Assembly: GCA_019246575.1 (NCBI GenBank)
Contig: JAFAQG010000633.1
Coordinates: 1 to 8,424 of the forward strand
From: Acidobacteriaceae bacterium
GTDB taxonomy: Bacteria; Acidobacteriota; Terriglobia; Bryobacterales; Bryobacteraceae
Direction of reading: 5' to 3'
DNA: 8,424 nucleotides
The notes under the pieces are model-generated. The model made no database searches, was not told where the DNA came from, and saw only the letters and a list, made by a program, of their open reading frames with translations. Shown piece after piece: positions 5,162-8,424 of the stretch. The position numbers and the translations under genes were made by a program. Within the stretch, counting starts at the first letter, position 1; each line of letters begins with the position of its first letter.

Positions 5162-6589
5162 ATGTCAAACGAAATTGTCTTCATTTCGGTCGCTATCGTC
5201 CTCAGCCTCTTAGCTTTGATGATGGTCATGGCGACTCTTTATCGTAAGGCGGGGCCCCACGAAGCGCTCATTGTTTATGGTCTGCGTGGGACCCGCATTG
5301 TGAAGGGGCGAGGCACCGTGATTGTGCCGATGGTGGAGAGCTTCCGCCAGCTTTCACTGCAGTTGATGTCCTTCGATGTCGCGCCCCAGCAGGACCTGTA
5401 CACGAAGCAGGGCGTAGCGGTGACGGTGGAAGCGGTGGCGCAGATTAAAGTCAAGAGCGATCCGGAATCGATTCAAACCGCTGCCGAACAGTTCCTCACG
5501 AAAAGCGACGAGGAGCGCGAAGGGCTCATCCGTCTGGTAATGGAAGGGCATCTGCGCGGCATCATTGGCCAGCTCTCGGTGGAGCAGATTGTGAAGGAAC
5601 CGGAGATGGTGGGCGACCGCATGCGCGCGACCTGCGCGGACGACATGAGCAAGATGGGGCTCGAGGTGATTTCGTTCACCATCAAAGAGGTTCGCGATAA
5701 GAACGAATACATCACCAATATGGGGCGGCCGGATATCGCTCGCATCAAACGCGATGCGGACGTGGCGTCGGCGGAAGCGGAGCGAGATACGGCGATCCGG
5801 CGCGCCGATGCGGTGCGTGCTTCGGCAGTGGCGAGAGCGCAGGCCGACCAGGAACGTGTAATGGCCGAGGCGTTGTCGCTCGCCAAGCAAGCGGAAGCGC
5901 AGCGGGACCTCGAAATCAAGAAGGCGCAGTATGTCGAGACCATTAAGCGCCAGCAGGCGCAGGCCGATAAAGCGTATGACATCCAGTCGAACATGATGCA
6001 GCAGCAGGTGGTGGCGGAGGCTGTGAAGGTTCGGCAGGTCGAGAAGGAACAGGAGATCAAGGTTCAGGAAGCGGAGATCTCGCGGCACGAGAAGGAGCTG
6101 ATCGCAAACGTTCTGAAGAACGCGGAGATCGAGCGGCAGCGCATAGAGACGCTGGCCGAAGCCTCGCGTCGCAAGATGATGATCGAAGCCGAGGGCTCCG
6201 CCGCCGCAACGCGTCTACAGGGCGAAGCAGATGCAGACATCATCCTGAGGAAAGGTGAAGCGGAAGCCAAGGCGATGAACGTTAAAGCTGAGGCGTACCA
6301 GGAATGGAACCAGGCGGCGGTGGTGGACAAATTGATCACCGGATTGCCGGAAGTAGTGAAAGCGCTCGCGTCGCCGCTGGCCAACGTCGACAAGATCACG
6401 ATCGTATCGACAGGGGACGGGAACGCAGCCGGGATGAACAAGATTACGGGTGACATGACGAAGATGGCCGCGCAAATCCCTGCTTTATTCGAGACCCTCT
6501 CGGGCATGCAGATGTCGGAGCTTCTCGGAAAGGTACGTGGGATTGGCGACCGGCGCAATGTGGAACCGGCAGGTAATGCAAAACAGTAA
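5162..6589 (+). CDS. floT: Flotillin (SPFH/band 7 family, YuaG/FloT-YqiK type)
   Basis: This 475-residue protein matches bacterial flotillins in length and architecture. It has an N-terminal membrane segment (5-26), then the SPFH/PHB domain (about 27-185) with GPHEALIVYG, a VAVTVEAVAQIKV strand, a VMEGHLRGIIGQLSVEQI segment and the GLEVISFTIKEVRD strand. A long Ala/Glu/Arg-rich coiled coil follows (about 195-385), with EAE/AEA repeats such as GEADADIILRKGEAEAKA, and then a C-terminal oligomerisation region containing LPEVVKALASPLANVDKITIV, the typical flotillin tail. It should form large oligomers on the cytoplasmic face of the inner membrane and organise lipid microdomains. AGGAG at 5151-5155 with a 6-nt gap to ATG 5162 supports the start. 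The order NfeD-like then flotillin matches yuaF-yuaG of Bacillus and yqiJ-yqiK of E. coli. The symbol is by homology class, not proven orthology. Confidence 0.95.
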   Translation: MSNEIVFISVAIVLSLLALMMVMATLYRKAGPHEALIVYGLRGTRIVKGRGTVIVPMVESFRQLSLQLMSFDVAPQQDLYTKQGVAVTVEAVAQIKVKSDPESIQTAAEQFLTKSDEEREGLIRLVMEGHLRGIIGQLSVEQIVKEPEMVGDRMRATCADDMSKMGLEVISFTIKEVRDKNEYITNMGRPDIARIKRDADVASAEAERDTAIRRADAVRASAVARAQADQERVMAEALSLAKQAEAQRDLEIKKAQYVETIKRQQAQADKAYDIQSNMMQQQVVAEAVKVRQVEKEQEIKVQEAEISRHEKELIANVLKNAEIERQRIETLAEASRRKMMIEAEGSAAATRLQGEADADIILRKGEAEAKAMNVKAEAYQEWNQAAVVDKLITGLPEVVKALASPLANVDKITIVSTGDGNAAGMNKITGDMTKMAAQIPALFETLSGMQMSELLGKVRGIGDRRNVEPAGNAKQ

Positions 6590-6607
6590 GCGAGCAGGAG
6601 TGAACAT

Positions 6608-7270
6608 ATGCCGTTATTAGACCGAGTCGCAACACTCATCAAAGCGAATTTGAATGACCTTATTGACAAGGCAGAGAACCCGGAGAAGCTGCTGAAGCAG
6701 CTTCTCCTGGACATGCAGAACCAGTTCATGCAGGTGAAGACACAAGTGGCGATCGCGATTGCCGATCAGCACTTGCTCGAGAAGAGGCAGCAGGAAAACC
6801 TGGATGCACAGAGGGAGTGGATACGGAAAGCCGAACTCGCGCTGCAGAAGAACCAAGAAGATTTGGCGCGGATAGCGCTGGAACGTTCGCTCACGTACGA
6901 AAATGCGGCGGCGAATTTCGCCCAGCAGATTGAAGATCAGGCACAACAGGTTCATCTATTGAAAGACGCGCTGCACAGATTGGAGCAGAAGATGACAGAG
7001 ACAAGAGCCAGATCGGAGCTTTTGATCGCGCAACACAGGCGTGCGCGGCTGGCGATGCGCTCCGGGGCGGCGGCGATCAATGAACTCGAAAACGACCTGA
7101 AGTTTGATCGGGTGGAGCACAAGGTATCCGAAGCCGAAGCGCTCGGTCACGGACATCTCATCGCGAATCAGCCCAATCACCATCAACGCTTCGCGGAGCT
7201 CGAGAAGGCCGACAGAGTAGACAGGCTGCTCGAGGGTCTGAAGATGAAGATGCTGCCGGGCGCGAATTAG
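6608..7270 (+). CDS. pspA: PspA/IM30 (Vipp1) family membrane-repair protein
   Basis: This 220-residue, almost wholly helical coiled-coil protein begins MPLLDRVATLIKANLNDLIDKAENPEKLLKQLLLDMQ. That is the diagnostic PspA/IM30 start: an amphipathic helix followed by the D-K-A-E-(N/D)-P-E-K-L-L motif. Heptad-like helices continue to about 175, and the end (195-215) is a short charged helix. Family members are bacterial ESCRT-III-like proteins that bind stressed inner membrane and form rods and rings; some also restrain a transcriptional activator. AGGAG at 6596-6600 is a good ribosome binding site for ATG 6608, and the gap to the flotillin stop is 18 bp, so they form one operon. No PspB, PspC or PspF homologue is in the window, so regulation probably runs through the XRE gene. 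The HGH and NHH residues near 181-192 are less usual for the family. Confidence 0.93.
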   Translation: MPLLDRVATLIKANLNDLIDKAENPEKLLKQLLLDMQNQFMQVKTQVAIAIADQHLLEKRQQENLDAQREWIRKAELALQKNQEDLARIALERSLTYENAAANFAQQIEDQAQQVHLLKDALHRLEQKMTETRARSELLIAQHRRARLAMRSGAAAINELENDLKFDRVEHKVSEAEALGHGHLIANQPNHHQRFAELEKADRVDRLLEGLKMKMLPGAN

Positions 7271-7298
7271 AGGCCTTTGGTCGAACATTGATAGCACA

Positions 7299-7316
7299 GA
7301 CGCGGTTGCCCGCGTC
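7299..7316. terminator. 7-bp perfect GC-rich hairpin after the PspA operon
   Basis: GACGCGG (7299-7305) and CCGCGTC (7310-7316) pair perfectly around a TTGC tetraloop, 29 nt beyond the PspA stop codon and 32 nt before the dehydrogenase ATG. No T tract follows, so this is not a standard intrinsic terminator. It may stabilise the 3' end of the operon mRNA, help termination, or be an operator for the next gene. Confidence 0.42.
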
Positions 7317-7335
7317 CGCCTCCAGGGTGGTTCGA

Positions 7336-7341
7336 TACGAT
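7336..7341 (+). promoter_or_regulatory. Candidate -10 box placing the dehydrogenase transcript start at its ATG
   Basis: TACGAT (7336-7341) matches TATAAT at 4 of 6 bases and ends 6 nt before the ATG at 7348, so transcription could begin at the start codon and give a leaderless mRNA. No Shine-Dalgarno precedes this ATG and no clear -35 is visible, so the call is tentative. Confidence 0.25.
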
Positions 7342-7347
7342 GCCTGC

Positions 7348-8409
7348 ATGAAGGCTCTGCTGCTATCCGAGTACGGGCGCTTGGATGTGGTCGACGTTCC
7401 GATGCCGCGTCCGGGGCCGGACGAAGTGTTGGTCCGAGTTGAAGCTTGCGGTATCTGCGGGAGCGATGTCCATGGTTACGACGGGTCGTCAGGACGTCGC
7501 ATCCCGCCGATCATCATGGGCCACGAAGCTGCTGGAACCGTAGCGGCAGTTGGATCCGGCGTTTCCGGCGTTCACGAAGGCGAACGGGTCACATTCGACT
7601 CGACCATTTATTGCGGTAAGTGCGACTACTGCCGCAAAGGCGAAATAAATCTGTGCAATAACAGGCAGGTGCTCGGGGTTTCCACGCCCGAGTACCGCCG
7701 CCCGGGCGCCTTTGCCGAGTATGTCGTGATACCTTCACGAGTTCTCTACTCGCTGCCGGGCAGCGTTCCATTTCCCGAGGCTGCGATGATTGAGCCGCTG
7801 GCAGTGGCGGCGCATGCGGTTTCGCTCTCAACAATTGCGAAGGACACCACAGCTGTTGTGTTTGGGGCGGGGATGATTGGGCTGCTGGTGTTGCAGGTGT
7901 TGCGCGAGCAGAGATGCCTACGTGTCTTTGTGGTGGACATCGACGAGAGCCGGTTGGAACTGGCGCACGATCTCGGCGCCGCTGCGACTATCAACGTTAA
8001 GACGGCGGACGCCGGTTCGGAGATTCAACGACTGACTTCCGGGGCGGGCGTAGATGTGGCTCTCGAAGCGGTTGGGAGCACGGCGACAGTTAAGAGCGCG
8101 ATCGAGAATGTGCGCAAGGGCGGGCATGTGACGCTGATCGGCAACATCTCGCCGTCGGTCGAGATTCCGTTGCAGGCGGTGGTGAGCCGGGAGCTGACGC
8201 TGCAAGGGTCGGCGGCATCGGCGGGCGAATATCCGCGATGCATCGATTTGATCGCAAGCGGGGCGGTGAAAGTGAAACCGCTGATTACGGCGATTGCTCC
8301 GCTCGAGCAAGGGCCGGAATGGTTCGAGCGATTGCATGGGCGGGAGCCGAAGTTAATGAAAGTGGTTCTGAGCCCTGCGGACGGAGAGCGAAACGCTACC
8401 AGTTTGTAA
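7348..8409 (+). CDS. Zinc-dependent medium-chain alcohol/polyol dehydrogenase
   Basis: This is a 353-residue NAD(P)-dependent MDR-superfamily enzyme related to sorbitol, threonine and galactitol-1-phosphate dehydrogenases. Residues about 1-150 are the catalytic domain, with GICGSDVH (Cys37 as zinc ligand), GHEAAG (His59, Glu60) and Glu149 in IEPLA. The structural zinc lobe has Cys89, Cys92, Cys95 and Cys103. The Rossmann fold has GAGMIG at 173-178, and an acidic pair in VVDID (197, 199) that favours NAD over NADP. All expected metal ligands are present, so the enzyme looks active; the substrate cannot be told. I place the start at ATG 7348 because MKALLLSEYG is the normal N-terminus of the family. 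An in-frame TTG at 7288 would add 20 atypical residues encoded across a hairpin. It is 77 bp after PspA and functionally unrelated to it, so probably a separate unit. Confidence 0.9.
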   Translation: MKALLLSEYGRLDVVDVPMPRPGPDEVLVRVEACGICGSDVHGYDGSSGRRIPPIIMGHEAAGTVAAVGSGVSGVHEGERVTFDSTIYCGKCDYCRKGEINLCNNRQVLGVSTPEYRRPGAFAEYVVIPSRVLYSLPGSVPFPEAAMIEPLAVAAHAVSLSTIAKDTTAVVFGAGMIGLLVLQVLREQRCLRVFVVDIDESRLELAHDLGAAATINVKTADAGSEIQRLTSGAGVDVALEAVGSTATVKSAIENVRKGGHVTLIGNISPSVEIPLQAVVSRELTLQGSAASAGEYPRCIDLIASGAVKVKPLITAIAPLEQGPEWFERLHGREPKLMKVVLSPADGERNATSL

Positions 8410-8424
8410 TAGAGCCGTCCGGCC

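Noticed and set aside
5354..6088. Long minus-strand open frames (244 and 195 codons) opposite flotillin
   Set aside because: They are shadows of the Ala/Glu/Arg-rich flotillin coiled coil. The translations are Leu/Arg/His- or Ser/Ala-rich and show no recognisable protein features.
6064..6729. Minus-strand open frame of 221 codons opposite the flotillin tail and PspA start
   Set aside because: Antisense to two confidently identified genes; Ser-rich composition typical of a codon-bias artefact.
7288..7347. 20-residue N-terminal extension of the dehydrogenase from TTG 7288
   Set aside because: It lacks a ribosome binding site at good spacing, runs through a perfect hairpin, and adds residues not found before the canonical MKALLL start of the family.

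Overview
The window is about 8.4 kb of moderately GC-rich bacterial chromosome with dense genes on both strands. No tRNA, rRNA, insertion sequence, phage gene or CRISPR array is visible. The gene set suggests a soil-type Gram-negative bacterium, most likely an acidobacterium: a DinB-family protein, a BrkB/YihY membrane protein, a compact ECF sigma / small membrane protein / Spy-like cassette, and a flotillin-NfeD-PspA operon. That placement is a judgement from protein style, not a computed result.

Layout. (1) Positions 1-678, minus strand: the 5' part of a secreted protein that runs off the left edge, with a jelly-roll-like N-terminal domain followed by the start of what looks like a C45-type NTN-hydrolase domain. 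(2) 872-2342, plus strand: a DinB-superfamily protein with a TTG start and strong ribosome binding site, then a six-helix YihY/BrkB membrane protein. (3) 3778-2367, minus strand, converging on BrkB: an ECF sigma factor, a small single-pass membrane protein that is probably its anti-sigma factor, and a membrane-anchored Spy/CpxP-like protein. (4) 3779-3987: a 209-bp divergent control region rich in inverted and direct repeats. (5) 3988-7270, plus strand: an XRE-type regulator, an NfeD/YuaF-like membrane protein with a striking His/Gly-rich loop, a flotillin, and a PspA/IM30 protein, with a 14-bp overlap and then 42- and 18-bp gaps. (6) 7348-8409, plus strand: a zinc-dependent medium-chain dehydrogenase, possibly expressed from a leaderless transcript.

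Functionally, the middle of the window looks like a back-to-back envelope-stress locus. The minus-strand arm would sense and respond through an ECF sigma factor and a periplasmic Spy-like protein. The plus-strand arm would maintain the inner membrane through flotillin/NfeD microdomains and the PspA membrane-repair scaffold under an XRE regulator. The parts belong to known families. The less ordinary points are the combination, the histidine-rich loop placed in the NfeD-like partner, and the repeat-rich shared promoter region. I did not find a clearly unprecedented system.
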